The notes: generated by a model from the letters alone, not told the origin. Shown: positions 1 to 8,991, counted from the first letter of the stretch. The stretch: 48,414 nucleotides of DNA from Acidobacteriota bacterium (GCA_015486055.1 WFSJ01000057.1:1-48414); one strand, 5' to 3'. Made by a program: numbers and translations.

Positions 1-17
1 CTGTAAATTTCCTCCAT
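1..17 (-). CDS. 5' end of a truncated gene (start codon plus first codons)
   Basis: An ATG at 17-15 on the minus strand is preceded by a near-perfect Shine-Dalgarno (AGGAGGTGA, 21-29) and by a good sigma-70-type promoter at 46-74. The first codons read M-E-E-I-Y and then leave the window. Nothing can be said about function. The start is credible because SD, spacing and promoter all agree. Confidence 0.55.
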
Positions 18-45
18 TGTTCACCTCCTATTTTTATTTATATTT

Positions 46-74
46 ATTCTAACCCCATTTAGAGCGATTTTCAA
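46..74 (-). promoter_or_regulatory. sigma-70-like promoter for the gene leaving the left edge
   Basis: On the minus strand TTGAAA (69-74) is followed after exactly 17 nt by TAGAAT (46-51), a 4/6 and 5/6 match to the -35 and -10 consensus at ideal spacing. An SD lies at 21-29. It shows that the truncated gene at the left edge has its own promoter, separate from the long run ending at 84. Confidence 0.5.
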
Positions 75-83
75 GGAAAAATC

Positions 84-1064
84 TCATTTTCTCAGGAATT
101 TAAGGGTTGTTTTCAGGAATTCTTTCCTCAATTTACCCATGGATGAGAGCTCTACATGCGGATGAGTTCTACTGAGATATAGGAAAGCTCCCTTCCCATT
201 TAATGGATTTATTGCAAGTGTTCCTCCCGTAAAACCGTGGTGAAAGATCACATCCCCCTTAGTCTCCCATCCGAAGCTCCTGGTTCCTGAAATGGGTTTA
301 CGGACCAGTTCTGCGTAATCTTCGAGTTCTTCGATTAGTGCGGGAAATTTCGTCATCTCCGCTGATGTTAAAAAGGCCCCTGCGTTGCCGGCGTCTCCTC
401 CCCAGAAGAAGGAGTTTCCGTCGTGAACTTCTCCCCATATGATTTCATCCCTCATCTTGACTTTTACTTTTCCTGCTTTGTTTTTCTCGTATTCATTCCC
501 AAGTTCTGTAGGAACTGATTCCTCTTTGGGAATCCTTCCGAAGCGGATTTCAATCTTCCTTTCTCTGAAGAATTCTTCTGCAATCTTACCAAGTCTTTTC
601 CCTAAAACTCTTTCTATTAAAAGACCAAGTGCTATGTAGCCGGGGCAGCTGTAAATTGTCTTGCCTTTTTCTTCGGGCTTGATCCTTGAAAGCTCTTTTA
701 CCATTTTTTCTCTTCCTGCGCCGCTTATGTAAAGTGGGGCCCAGGAAGGAAGGCCGGAAGAATGGGTTGCAAGTTCCATTATCGTCCTTTTCCAGAGGGA
801 AAGCTCGGGTATGTATTTTCCTATATCCTCGTTCAGATCTATTTCTCCTTTTTTTGCAAGGTAAAGGAGGATATAAGCAGTTACTAGAGGTTTTGTTATG
901 GATGCAAGATCAAGGAGTTTTCCCTCCTTCCATGGAATTTTCTTTGGGTAAACAGAAAGATATCCAAAATTCCCATAATAAACCAAATCATCCCTCCTGA
1001 AGAATATGCCTTCACCCCCGAGGATACCAGCTTCCTCAGCCTTTTTAAAGAGAGTTCTCAGCAA
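84..1064 (-). CDS. beta-lactamase-family serine hydrolase (PF00144-like)
   Basis: A 326-residue protein of the serine beta-lactamase/penicillin-binding-like fold (class C beta-lactamase, EstB esterase and D-aminopeptidase relatives). Visible motifs are SITK at 55-58 (the SxxK nucleophile and general base), a YSCPGY stretch at 138-143 where the usual YxN has Cys instead of Asn, VHDGN at 213-217 and HHGFTG at 275-280 (replacing the KTG/HxG box). No signal peptide is evident, so it is probably cytoplasmic. The start is TTG at 1064, preceded by GAGGAG within the preceding oxidoreductase gene, and the two genes overlap by 20 nt. It is the last gene of the long minus-strand run that includes lipid A genes; whether it edits a cell-wall or lipid substrate is unknown. 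The fold is reasonably certain, the substrate is not. Confidence 0.75.
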   Translation of the reverse strand: MLRTLFKKAEEAGILGGEGIFFRRDDLVYYGNFGYLSVYPKKIPWKEGKLLDLASITKPLVTAYILLYLAKKGEIDLNEDIGKYIPELSLWKRTIMELATHSSGLPSWAPLYISGAGREKMVKELSRIKPEEKGKTIYSCPGYIALGLLIERVLGKRLGKIAEEFFRERKIEIRFGRIPKEESVPTELGNEYEKNKAGKVKVKMRDEIIWGEVHDGNSFFWGGDAGNAGAFLTSAEMTKFPALIEELEDYAELVRKPISGTRSFGWETKGDVIFHHGFTGGTLAINPLNGKGAFLYLSRTHPHVELSSMGKLRKEFLKTTLKFLRK

Positions 1065-1956
1065 CCTTGGAAATCTCCTCTGCGAGCTTCAGAGCCTTAA
1101 CTGCTGAATAATCTATTCTGTTTGTTTCCCTTCTTATTGCCTTAGAGAAATTCTCAAGCTGCCTCATCAGAGGTTCTGTTGTTACGCTTTTTGTCCATTC
1201 CTGCTCTATTCCATCGCCCTTGGGCAAGAATTTTGCAAACACTGCCTCTGCAAAGTCAACCTTTGCATAAAGGCCTGATGGAAAGAACACATCCAGCCTT
1301 CTTAATTTTCTATCGTAGACTCTGCTGGAGGTAAGTTCTGCTGTGCATCCGTTGAACTTAAGAGTCGCCGTTGCGAAGTCAAGTTTCCCTGTTATAAAAG
1401 AAAAACCTAAGGCATGATGAAGCTTTGGCTCGCCGTCAAGGAGGGAAATTATTATTTCAAGGTCGTGAATCATAAGGTCAAATACAACATTAATGTCAGT
1501 TGATCTTCCGGTAAACTGGCTCATTCTCTGAGCTCTTATGTATTTTGGTCTTTCACTTATTGAAAATAATCTCTGGACCGCAGGATTAAACCTTTCCACA
1601 TGACCTACAATAAGAACAGAACCTTTCTTTTCTGCTATAGATAGAAGAGATTTAGCTTCTCTAAAAGATAAGGATATTGGCTTTTCAACAAGAATATTTA
1701 CACCCTTTTTTAGAAAGTAGGAGGCTATCTCGTAATGGGTGAATGTTGGTGTTGCGATTATCACCCCATCAACATCCTTTACATCCTTATAGTCAATCAA
1801 AGGCTCTGCAGAATAGGCTGAGGCTATCTCCTCCGCTCTTTCCTTAATTATGTCGACTGCATAGATTAGTTCGGTAAAGTCCGAGCTCGAAACCACCCTT
1901 GAGTGCAGGGAGCCGAGCTTACCAACGCCAACAACCGCCAGCTTCAATTTTTCCAT
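1045..1956 (-). CDS. Gfo/Idh/MocA-family NAD(P)-dependent oxidoreductase
   Basis: A 303-residue dehydrogenase with an N-terminal Rossmann fold (GVGKLG at 10-15) and the family hallmark EKP at 91-93, where Lys is the usual catalytic/cofactor residue. A C-terminal alpha/beta substrate domain follows. Family members oxidise sugars or nucleotide sugars. Its start overlaps the lpxI stop by 13 nt, so it is translationally coupled to lipid A genes. In Leptospira and Acidithiobacillus a protein of this family (GnnA) oxidises UDP-GlcNAc so that an aminotransferase (GnnB) can make UDP-GlcNAc3N for LpxA. No GnnB-like gene is in this window, so that role here is only a suggestion. Confidence 0.82.
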   Translation of the reverse strand: MEKLKLAVVGVGKLGSLHSRVVSSSDFTELIYAVDIIKERAEEIASAYSAEPLIDYKDVKDVDGVIIATPTFTHYEIASYFLKKGVNILVEKPISLSFREAKSLLSIAEKKGSVLIVGHVERFNPAVQRLFSISERPKYIRAQRMSQFTGRSTDINVVFDLMIHDLEIIISLLDGEPKLHHALGFSFITGKLDFATATLKFNGCTAELTSSRVYDRKLRRLDVFFPSGLYAKVDFAEAVFAKFLPKGDGIEQEWTKSVTTEPLMRQLENFSKAIRRETNRIDYSAVKALKLAEEISKVAENSL

Positions 1957-2726
1957 GATATCACCTTTATTCCTTTCTCCTTGGCAAATTTCACCGCCTC
2001 TTCCCTTTGGAGAAATATGGTGTTTTCAGCTTCAAATATTAAGCCCTTTCCTCCGTTATTATATATGTTTTTAATGGTTTTTAATCCTATAACAGGAAGG
2101 TCAAATTTAAGATCCTGGTCAGGCCTTGAGACCTTAAAAACATAAAATCCTCTTGAGAACCTCCCAGCCCTTCTTACCATTTCATCTGTGCCTTCAACCG
2201 CCTCAACTGAGATCACGGCCCCATCCATCCATGCGATTGAAAGTCCAATATCCATGGAAGCTATTCGCTTAGCGATGCCAAAGGCTATTTTTATCTCTTC
2301 CTGTTCCTCCTTTTTTAGATTTCCCACGAGAATGCCTTCTTTGACAGTGAGATGGGAGACAAATTTCAAGGGGGAAACCAGTTTCACTCCCCTTTCCTCT
2401 ATCATTTCACCTATTGACTTGAGAATCCCCATTGGGCTCTTGTTTTTGATTCTTTTTGCTATTTTCAAAAAAGATGGGTGCTTGATAAGAGAAGAAAAAG
2501 CAAGACTGTGTTCTATTTTTCCTGCAAGGACTGCTTCGTCTGCTTCGCTCTTTTCTATTTTATTCAGAGCCTTTTGGGCTTCTTCAATGCTGAGATTCAG
2601 AGTTTCATCTGCTTCTATTTTCCGTTCCGAAAAGTTTATTACCTCAACCTCATAACTTTTATTTTTTGCTCCCTTTACAATTTCCTGAGGAAGCTCCCCT
2701 GATCCCGCCACCACTATGAGTTTCAT
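1944..2726 (-). CDS. lpxI: UDP-2,3-diacylglucosamine pyrophosphatase LpxI (DUF1009)
   Basis: At 260 residues this matches the usual size of LpxI, which hydrolyses UDP-2,3-diacylglucosamine to lipid X and UMP, the fourth step of lipid A synthesis, in bacteria lacking LpxH. The N-terminus (MKLIVVAGSGELP) forms the family's Rossmann-like domain. The C-terminal half carries the conserved stretches VRRAGRF and FDLPVIGLKTI. The ATG overlaps the lpxA stop as ATGA. Its place directly after fabZ-lpxA is the typical LpxI context. lpxD and lpxB, often in the same cluster, are absent from the window. Confidence 0.9.
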   Translation of the reverse strand: MKLIVVAGSGELPQEIVKGAKNKSYEVEVINFSERKIEADETLNLSIEEAQKALNKIEKSEADEAVLAGKIEHSLAFSSLIKHPSFLKIAKRIKNKSPMGILKSIGEMIEERGVKLVSPLKFVSHLTVKEGILVGNLKKEEQEEIKIAFGIAKRIASMDIGLSIAWMDGAVISVEAVEGTDEMVRRAGRFSRGFYVFKVSRPDQDLKFDLPVIGLKTIKNIYNNGGKGLIFEAENTIFLQREEAVKFAKEKGIKVISWKN

Positions 2727-3538
2727 TTACCTTCCCTGAACTTCCTGTGAAATCCCCTCCTCGAGTCGAGTGTTTTGAGAAATTCAAGGAGAACTTTTAT
2801 CTCTTGTTCATTTCCCATTTCTTTCTCAATTTCCTGGATTGCATCCTTTAAAAGGAGACTTGAGCGTAAAAGAAGTCTAAAGGCTCTATCTATTTTCCTT
2901 ATCTGTTCCCTTGAAAATCCCCTTCTCGTAAGGCCAACTGTGTTTATTCCTATTACCTCAAGAGGTCTTGTTCCCACTACTTTTGCATAGGGAAGAACAT
3001 CCTGGGTTACTCCGCTATATCCTCCGATGAAGGAGTGAGCCCCTATTCTGCAGAACTGTTGAACTCCAACAAAGGCACTGAGAATTGCGTAATCCTGAAC
3101 TTCTACATGACCAGCCACTGAGGCTCCGTTTGTGAAAACAACATTATTTCCAATTTTACAATCGTGAGCTATATGAGAATAAGCCATGAAATAATCATCG
3201 TTTCCTATAAGAGTTTTACCCTTATCCTGGACAGTCCCTTTATTGATTGTGGTATATTCCCTGATTATGTTCCTTTCCCCTATGTATATCTCTGTGGGCT
3301 CCTCTTTGTAACCTATATCTTGGGGTCCTCCCCCTATGGAAGCGAAAGGGAAAACTTTGTTCTCCTTTCCGAAGAATGCAGGCCCTTGAATCCACGAGTG
3401 CCCGAGAATTACTGTCCCGTCCCCTATTATTACCTTCCCCTTTATTCCATCTATTACCGTGTAAGGCCCTATCTCAACTCCATCGCCTAATTCCACATTC
3501 CCTTTAATAGAAGCAGTGGGGTGAATTCTATTGCTCAT
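2723..3538 (-). CDS. lpxA: UDP-N-acetylglucosamine acyltransferase LpxA
   Basis: LpxA transfers a 3-hydroxyacyl chain from ACP to UDP-GlcNAc (or UDP-GlcNAc3N), the first step of lipid A synthesis. The protein (271 residues) begins [11 protein letters not shown] and runs through hexapeptide repeats of a left-handed beta-helix. It contains the catalytic-His context HIAHDCKIG and the SGVTQDVLPY stretch found in LpxA, then a C-terminal helical domain. I chose ATG 3538 because LpxA proteins normally begin this way; an in-frame TTG at 3550 would add MLLK. The gene overlaps fabZ by 11 nt and lpxI by 4 nt. Confidence 0.92.
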   Translation of the reverse strand: MSNRIHPTASIKGNVELGDGVEIGPYTVIDGIKGKVIIGDGTVILGHSWIQGPAFFGKENKVFPFASIGGGPQDIGYKEEPTEIYIGERNIIREYTTINKGTVQDKGKTLIGNDDYFMAYSHIAHDCKIGNNVVFTNGASVAGHVEVQDYAILSAFVGVQQFCRIGAHSFIGGYSGVTQDVLPYAKVVGTRPLEVIGINTVGLTRRGFSREQIRKIDRAFRLLLRSSLLLKDAIQEIEKEMGNEQEIKVLLEFLKTLDSRRGFHRKFREGK

Positions 3539-3962
3539 CTTCAACAGCAAAGGCCTGAATTACAGCCTCTGCTACAATTTTTCCGTTAACGCTGGAGGTT
3601 CCCCTCATTGAGACATAGTTCTTTCTCATCCTTTCCAACACAAGTTCCATTTTAAGAGTATCGCCAGGGAGAACAGGTTTCCTGAATTTTGCCTCCTTTA
3701 TGCCAGCAAGATAGAAAAGCTTGTTTCTTGAATTAGGGAAGGAATGTAGAAGAAGGACGGCTCCAGCTTGGCCCATTGCCTCAATTATAAGAACGCCTGG
3801 CATCACTGGCTTTCCGGGAAAATGTCCTTGGAAGAAAGGTTCATTAAAGGTTACATTCTTTATAGCTACGATTCTCTTTTCCTTCTCTATCTCTTCAACC
3901 CTATCAACAAGGAGAAAAGGATAACGATGAGGTAGGAGCGAGAGAATGTCCTCTATATTCAT
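3528..3962 (-). CDS. fabZ: 3-hydroxyacyl-ACP dehydratase FabZ
   Basis: A 144-residue hot-dog-fold dehydratase that converts (R)-3-hydroxyacyl-ACP to trans-2-enoyl-ACP. It competes with LpxA for the same hydroxyacyl-ACP pool, which is why the two are commonly adjacent. [13 protein letters not shown] opens the fold. The catalytic His is H47 in [12 protein letters not shown] and the catalytic Glu is E61 in IEAMGQ. It overlaps skp by ATGA (4 nt) and lpxA by 11 nt. Confidence 0.95.
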   Translation of the reverse strand: MNIEDILSLLPHRYPFLLVDRVEEIEKEKRIVAIKNVTFNEPFFQGHFPGKPVMPGVLIIEAMGQAGAVLLLHSFPNSRNKLFYLAGIKEAKFRKPVLPGDTLKMELVLERMRKNYVSMRGTSSVNGKIVAEAVIQAFAVEDEQ

Positions 3963-4486
3963 TTCCCGATTCCCAGCTTTTTGTCAAAAATTTTGTCAAG
4001 TTCTCCAATTACCTCAGTTGATACATCTACAATAGGGTCCGAATATATAAGTTGCCTCTTGTCAAGTATGACTAAAAGCGCCTTGGCTTTTGCCACTTTA
4101 CCTATTACATTAACCATTTCCCTCTGGAAAGAAGCAAGCTTTTCCTGTTTTAACCTGTTCATTTCATCATTAGCGTCGGCTATATATCTTTTTAGGTCTT
4201 TCTGTTTTTTATCTAATTGGTCTGCCATTTTCTGAAGCGCTGTCTGACTGAGAATTCCTTGCTGAGTTTGTATCTTTTGATTCAAGTCTTCCACCTCTTT
4301 TGTTCTACGGTTTATTTCTACCTGTTTCCTTTGGTGAAAGGATTTGAGCTCACTGAGGATTTTCCTACCCTCTTTTGATTCGCTGAGCACTCTGTCAGGA
4401 TCAACAACACCTACTCTTATTTTCTGGGCAAACAGGAAACCTCCAAAGGTTAGAATCACTAAAGCAAGAATAATTTTCTTTTTCAT
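3959..4486 (-). CDS. skp: periplasmic chaperone Skp/OmpH
   Basis: A 175-residue Skp/OmpH-family protein with a signal peptide (MKKKIILALVILTFGGFLFA, cleavage after about residue 20), a short beta segment containing RVGVVDPDRVL, and a long charged coiled coil (about 45-130) that in Skp forms the tentacles gripping unfolded outer-membrane proteins. It lies 16 nt downstream of bamA, the classic pairing: Skp delivers clients to the BAM complex. An SD-like GGAGG precedes the start. In many genomes lpxD follows this gene; here fabZ follows directly. Confidence 0.88.
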   Translation of the reverse strand: MKKKIILALVILTFGGFLFAQKIRVGVVDPDRVLSESKEGRKILSELKSFHQRKQVEINRRTKEVEDLNQKIQTQQGILSQTALQKMADQLDKKQKDLKRYIADANDEMNRLKQEKLASFQREMVNVIGKVAKAKALLVILDKRQLIYSDPIVDVSTEVIGELDKIFDKKLGIGK

Positions 4487-4502
4487 TTCTTTCCTCCTTA
4501 AA

Positions 4503-6824
4503 TTAGAATGTTCTTCCCATTCCTATTCTTATTGTAAAATTTTTATCATAGCTTGTAGGAAGTTTTGGGTTATATGAAAATATCAACCTGAATGGCATTC
4601 TCAGCATCTCAACGAAGACTCTTCCTTCAATTCCCGTGCAGTAGTAAAGATTGCCAAGGCTAATTTTTTCATCCTCTGAAAAGGCATTGCCTGCATCAAG
4701 GAAGAAAACAACAGACATGGGAGACTCTCTCATTCTTATCTCATATTCAAGATTGAACAATATGGATTTTGTCCCCCCTATCCTTACCCCATTATTTACA
4801 GGACTCACTCTATAGAAGTCAAATCCTCTCAGGCTCTGTTCTCCGCCCAAAAATATCCTTTCATATATTGGAATTGAACTATTCCCGAAGGCCTTTATAT
4901 ACTGCCCTCTAAAATGAATTCCAAGAATGTGACCCCATTTGAACTTGTGATAATGGGTAAATTCAAGCCAGTTGCTGAGGAAATCTGTCTCACTTCCAAG
5001 GGACTTTGAAGCTAACTTGAAACCCATCATATAGAGCGTCCCAGATGTGGGCCATATTGGAGAATCAACACTTGTGCGGTAAACAGAGGGTGAAATTCCG
5101 GCAACCCTCATATTTGAGAGCCAGAGCATCTTATAATATTCTGGAAGACCCTTTATGTAATCTTCATTCACATCAGTCAGGGACATGTAATCGTTGGAAT
5201 AAGAAAGGTCCGCATGCCAGAACCTTCTTTTCCAGCCTATGCTGAGCAAACCTCCCTTCATCTTTCTTGTGAACATATATGGATAAATTGATAAATTGTT
5301 GTGAAAGTTCAGGGTAAGGAAAAAAGGTTTATCTAAAAAATAAGGCTCTGTAAACCCAAGGCTGTAACTTTTATACCGTGAACCATACTGGAGGGCCAGG
5401 GATATATTCTCACCCCTGCCCATGAAATTCGTTGTAGAAAGGGAACCCCCAATGAAATATCCGAAGTATCCACCGTATCCCCCGTTAAAAAATATCTGGT
5501 TCCTGTGCATTTCCTCTACATTCACAACCACGTCCATTTTATCTTCGCCAACAGGCTTAAAATCGGGGTTCTTCTTTATTTCAACTACACCAAGCTGCCT
5601 TATCCTCAAAAGGCTGTCCTTGAAGGCCTTAACATTGAAATAATCCCCTTCTCCTATGAGAAATTCCCTCCTCATTACTTTATCCAGGGTATAAGTATTT
5701 CCCTTAAATTCAAGCCTGTGAAGCCTTACTCTCTTGTTTTCTATGATCCTGAAGGTTATATCAACTCTGTGCGCCTCTGGCTTTGGTTCTTCAACAGGGA
5801 TTATCTGGGAATATATAAAGCCCAATGTCCCGTAAATATCCTGAAAGTTCTTTACTGACTCCTCTCTTTTTTGAAGAGAATATATCTGATTTTTCTTGAA
5901 AACCACCAATCTGCGGAGAATTTTCTTGGGGAAGGCCTTATTCCCTTCTATTTTTATCTTTCCTATTCTATAGAGGTTTCCCTCGTCTACAGTGAATATT
6001 GCCTTGATCATTTTCTTCTTCATCCCAAAGAGGCCCTTACCTTCAACAACTTCAATCCTCGCATCCTTTACATCCACATCAAGGAAACCTAAGTTCAAGT
6101 ACTTTTCCCTTATCTCGTTCTTTGCTTTTTTTATTGCCTCAGAGGAATAAACGGTTTTCTTCAAGAATGGAAGGTTCAAAAGAGAAAATTTCTTAATTGA
6201 TTTTATGCTTCTTATAAGAACCTCATCAGGGATCGAATTGTTTCCCACTATCTCTATCTTGCTTATCCTCAGCTTCCCCCCACCTTTGACATGGAAAATA
6301 AGGTTTACTTCCCCATTCTGAATTTTTTTCTCTACTTCCACATTTCCTAAGGCATAGCCTTTATCCTGAAGAAAATTTTCTATGACCTTTTTAGCATTGC
6401 TCACTTTAATGGGATCGTAATAGGAGAAGGGAATTATCTCTGCTCCTTTTTCCTTGAGTTTATCATCTATGTCCTTCTTTTTAACATATCTATCTGTTTT
6501 TATTTTTACTTCTTTTATTATAGGCCTTTCCTTAACTTCAAATTTTAATACCTTATCCTCTCCCTCATCTTTAACCCAAACCCTTATGTCAGAAAAGAAA
6601 CCTGTCTTCCAAAGACTCTCTATGTCCCTTCTAACATTTTCAGGGTTGAATTCCATACCCTTTGTAGAAATAAGATAATATTTTATTGTCTCAGGAGAGA
6701 GCTTTTTTGCCCCTTTTATTTCTACTTTTTTTATAACAGCGGAAAAAAGAGGGATAACCATGATCAGAGCTATCAGATAAGCTCTAATTGCCCTTTTCAA
6801 CCACAAGTCTTCCATTTTCTTCAT
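4503..6824 (-). CDS. bamA: outer-membrane protein assembly factor BamA (Omp85)
   Basis: A 773-residue Omp85 protein: N-terminal signal region (about 9-29), POTRA repeats to about residue 420 (for example VKKVEIKGAKKLSP-like openings and IEGNKAFPKKILRR) and a C-terminal 16-strand barrel including the LRGFDFYRV segment of the conserved L6 loop and a terminal aromatic (GRTF). It inserts beta-barrel proteins in the outer membrane. Start choice is open: ATG 6824 has no good SD, whereas in-frame TTG at 6800 has GGAAG 8 nt upstream, overlaps clpC by only 17 nt and gives a cleaner signal peptide (MKRAIRAYLIALIMV...). The gene overlaps the clpC 3' end. Confidence 0.93.
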   Translation of the reverse strand: MKKMEDLWLKRAIRAYLIALIMVIPLFSAVIKKVEIKGAKKLSPETIKYYLISTKGMEFNPENVRRDIESLWKTGFFSDIRVWVKDEGEDKVLKFEVKERPIIKEVKIKTDRYVKKKDIDDKLKEKGAEIIPFSYYDPIKVSNAKKVIENFLQDKGYALGNVEVEKKIQNGEVNLIFHVKGGGKLRISKIEIVGNNSIPDEVLIRSIKSIKKFSLLNLPFLKKTVYSSEAIKKAKNEIREKYLNLGFLDVDVKDARIEVVEGKGLFGMKKKMIKAIFTVDEGNLYRIGKIKIEGNKAFPKKILRRLVVFKKNQIYSLQKREESVKNFQDIYGTLGFIYSQIIPVEEPKPEAHRVDITFRIIENKRVRLHRLEFKGNTYTLDKVMRREFLIGEGDYFNVKAFKDSLLRIRQLGVVEIKKNPDFKPVGEDKMDVVVNVEEMHRNQIFFNGGYGGYFGYFIGGSLSTTNFMGRGENISLALQYGSRYKSYSLGFTEPYFLDKPFFLTLNFHNNLSIYPYMFTRKMKGGLLSIGWKRRFWHADLSYSNDYMSLTDVNEDYIKGLPEYYKMLWLSNMRVAGISPSVYRTSVDSPIWPTSGTLYMMGFKLASKSLGSETDFLSNWLEFTHYHKFKWGHILGIHFRGQYIKAFGNSSIPIYERIFLGGEQSLRGFDFYRVSPVNNGVRIGGTKSILFNLEYEIRMRESPMSVVFFLDAGNAFSEDEKISLGNLYYCTGIEGRVFVEMLRMPFRLIFSYNPKLPTSYDKNFTIRIGMGRTF

Positions 6825-8991
6825 GAATTTTTATTATAACCCTTTTTGTCCCTTTATTTAAAATAAGATTTGATGCTCTGTCAAGGATTTCCCTTTCAAT
6901 TATTCTTCTCACAGGTCTTGCTCCAAAATATCTCTGTTTAAGAGCTTGCTTTGCTATATATTTAGTTGCAGATTTGTCAAGTTTTATGCTCCATCTGTAT
7001 TGAGAACTTTCACTGTTTACCTCATCCACTTGGAGTTTTACGATCTTTTCGAGTTCCTTTTCGCCGAGTTCCCCAAAAAATACTATCTCATCTATTCTGT
7101 TCAGAAATTCCGGGGGAAAAAACCTTTTCATTTCTTCTCCTATGATCTTTTTCCTTTCAAGTTGGGAAAGAGATGCAAAGCCAATTTTCTTTTTTTCTCC
7201 CATTTCCTTTGTTCCTATATTAGAGGTCATTATTATTATTGTATTGGAGAAATCTGCTGTCCTGCTCATGCTGTCGGTTAGCTTGCCGTCCTCAAAAACC
7301 TGAAGAAAAACATGAAAGAGAGATGGATGAGCTTTCTCTATCTCATCAAGAAGAACAATTGAATAGGGCTTATTCCTTACCTTTTCAGTCAGGTAACCTC
7401 CTTCTCCATAACCGACATATCCAGGAGGAGCTCCTATTAACTTTGAAATGCTGTGTTCTTCCTTGAATTCGGACATATCCATCTTGATTAGCCTGTCCTC
7501 GTTTCCCATAAGATATTTAGCAAGCATTCTCGCAGTATGGGTCTTTCCAACTCCTGTTGGGCCAACAAAGAGAAAAACCCCCCATGGTCTATTTCCCCTT
7601 CTTATCCCAACCCTTTGCCTTTTTATGGCAGAAACGAGGAGGTTAATTGCCCCTCCTTGACCAATAACTTTGCTGAAAAGCCTTTCCCTCAGCTTCTCGA
7701 TTTTTTCCTTTTCCCCTTCCTTTATAGACGGAAGAGGAATCCCTGTTTTTAACGAGACAAGAAGTTCTACATCGTTTTTTCTTACGGTTTTCCGATCTGA
7801 TAACCTGACCTTAGCTCCTACTTCGTCAAGGATATCCACTGCCTTATCTGGAAAATACCTATCGCTTATGTAAACTTGGGAAAGAAGAATGATGGATTTT
7901 ATAGCTTCCTTAGTGTATTTAACCCTATGATGTTCTTCGTATTTCCATTTTATTCCACTCAATATCTTAAAAACTTCTTCTTTATCCGGAGGGTCAACGA
8001 CTATTTTCTGAAATCTCCTTTCAAGGGCAGGATCCTGCTCAAGATATTTCCTGTAATCCTGTGGGATTGTTGCTCCTATGACTCTTATTTTTCCCTCTGT
8101 AAGAAAAGGCTTAAGGATTGATGATGCATCGATTGAGCCCTCTGCCGCACCGGCTCCTACTATTGAGTGAAGTTCATCTATAAAAAGAATAGTATCTTCC
8201 CTGTCTTCTATTTCATCGATGATATCCCTCATCCTCTCCTCAAAATCCCCCCTGTACCTTGTGCCTGCAACAACTTGAGGGATGGAAAGCATTATTATTG
8301 TCTTGTCCTTAGCGAAATCTGGAACCTTTCCTGATGCGATTCTTTGAGCAAATCCCTCAACTATAGCTGTTTTACCAACCCCAGGTTCTCCGACAAGGAG
8401 AGGATTATTCTTTTTCCTTCTGGCAAGAACATTAATTAGAAGGGCAAGTTCCCTTTCCCTGCCTATTAAGGGATCAAGTTTGCCTTTTCTTGCAAGAGAT
8501 ACAAGGTCAACCCCAAAGTCGTCAAGAACGCTTGGAAATGGTTCGAATTCCTCATCCGGGAAACCTTTTATTATAAATCTGGTTATTCTTTCAAGGGTTA
8601 AACCATAACTATTCAGCACCTCTGCTGCTACGCTGTTCTTCAATCTCAGAATCCCCATGAGAATATGTTCTATCCCAACAACAGGAGATGCAAGGGCATC
8701 GGCCTCCTCCTCTGCAAAATTGAGGACTTTGTTTGATACTGAACTCAGGGAAATCTCATCAATTCTTGTTCTTATATGACTCCTTGATAAGCTGAGGAAA
8801 TCTATTTCTTCCTTAACCTGCGCGGGGTCAATGTGAAAGGAATTCAGAATTTTAGTGACGACGCTAACCTTAACTCTCATTATCCCAAGCGTAAGATGTT
8901 CGGGTTCAATCTTGGAATGACCATAATCAAAAGCTATATGTCTGGCAAAATTTATGACCTGTTTTGCCCCTTCTGTTAATCTATGCAACAT
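6784..8991 (-). CDS. clpC: ClpC/ClpA-type AAA+ unfoldase subunit of Clp protease
   Basis: A 735-residue Hsp100 ATPase. It has two Clp-N repeats (about 1-140), AAA-1 with Walker A GEPGVGKT (201-208), and AAA-2 with Walker A GPTGVGKT (477-484). An IGF tripeptide at 603-605, in the position of the ClpP-docking loop, argues for a partner of ClpP rather than a ClpB disaggregase. Only a short linker (about 395-440) joins the two ATPase domains, so there is no ClpB-size coiled middle domain and little room for a full ClpC M-domain. It lies between lolD (16-nt overlap) and bamA, an unusual location for a clp gene that could allow co-expression with envelope biogenesis. Confidence 0.9.
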   Translation of the reverse strand: MLHRLTEGAKQVINFARHIAFDYGHSKIEPEHLTLGIMRVKVSVVTKILNSFHIDPAQVKEEIDFLSLSRSHIRTRIDEISLSSVSNKVLNFAEEEADALASPVVGIEHILMGILRLKNSVAAEVLNSYGLTLERITRFIIKGFPDEEFEPFPSVLDDFGVDLVSLARKGKLDPLIGRERELALLINVLARRKKNNPLLVGEPGVGKTAIVEGFAQRIASGKVPDFAKDKTIIMLSIPQVVAGTRYRGDFEERMRDIIDEIEDREDTILFIDELHSIVGAGAAEGSIDASSILKPFLTEGKIRVIGATIPQDYRKYLEQDPALERRFQKIVVDPPDKEEVFKILSGIKWKYEEHHRVKYTKEAIKSIILLSQVYISDRYFPDKAVDILDEVGAKVRLSDRKTVRKNDVELLVSLKTGIPLPSIKEGEKEKIEKLRERLFSKVIGQGGAINLLVSAIKRQRVGIRRGNRPWGVFLFVGPTGVGKTHTARMLAKYLMGNEDRLIKMDMSEFKEEHSISKLIGAPPGYVGYGEGGYLTEKVRNKPYSIVLLDEIEKAHPSLFHVFLQVFEDGKLTDSMSRTADFSNTIIIMTSNIGTKEMGEKKKIGFASLSQLERKKIIGEEMKRFFPPEFLNRIDEIVFFGELGEKELEKIVKLQVDEVNSESSQYRWSIKLDKSATKYIAKQALKQRYFGARPVRRIIEREILDRASNLILNKGTKRVIIKIHEENGRLVVEKGN

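Noticed and set aside
2188-2655. 155-codon open frame on the plus strand
   Set aside because: It is the antisense of lpxI, Ser/Ile/Phe-rich with no SD. The minus-strand protein has clear family motifs.
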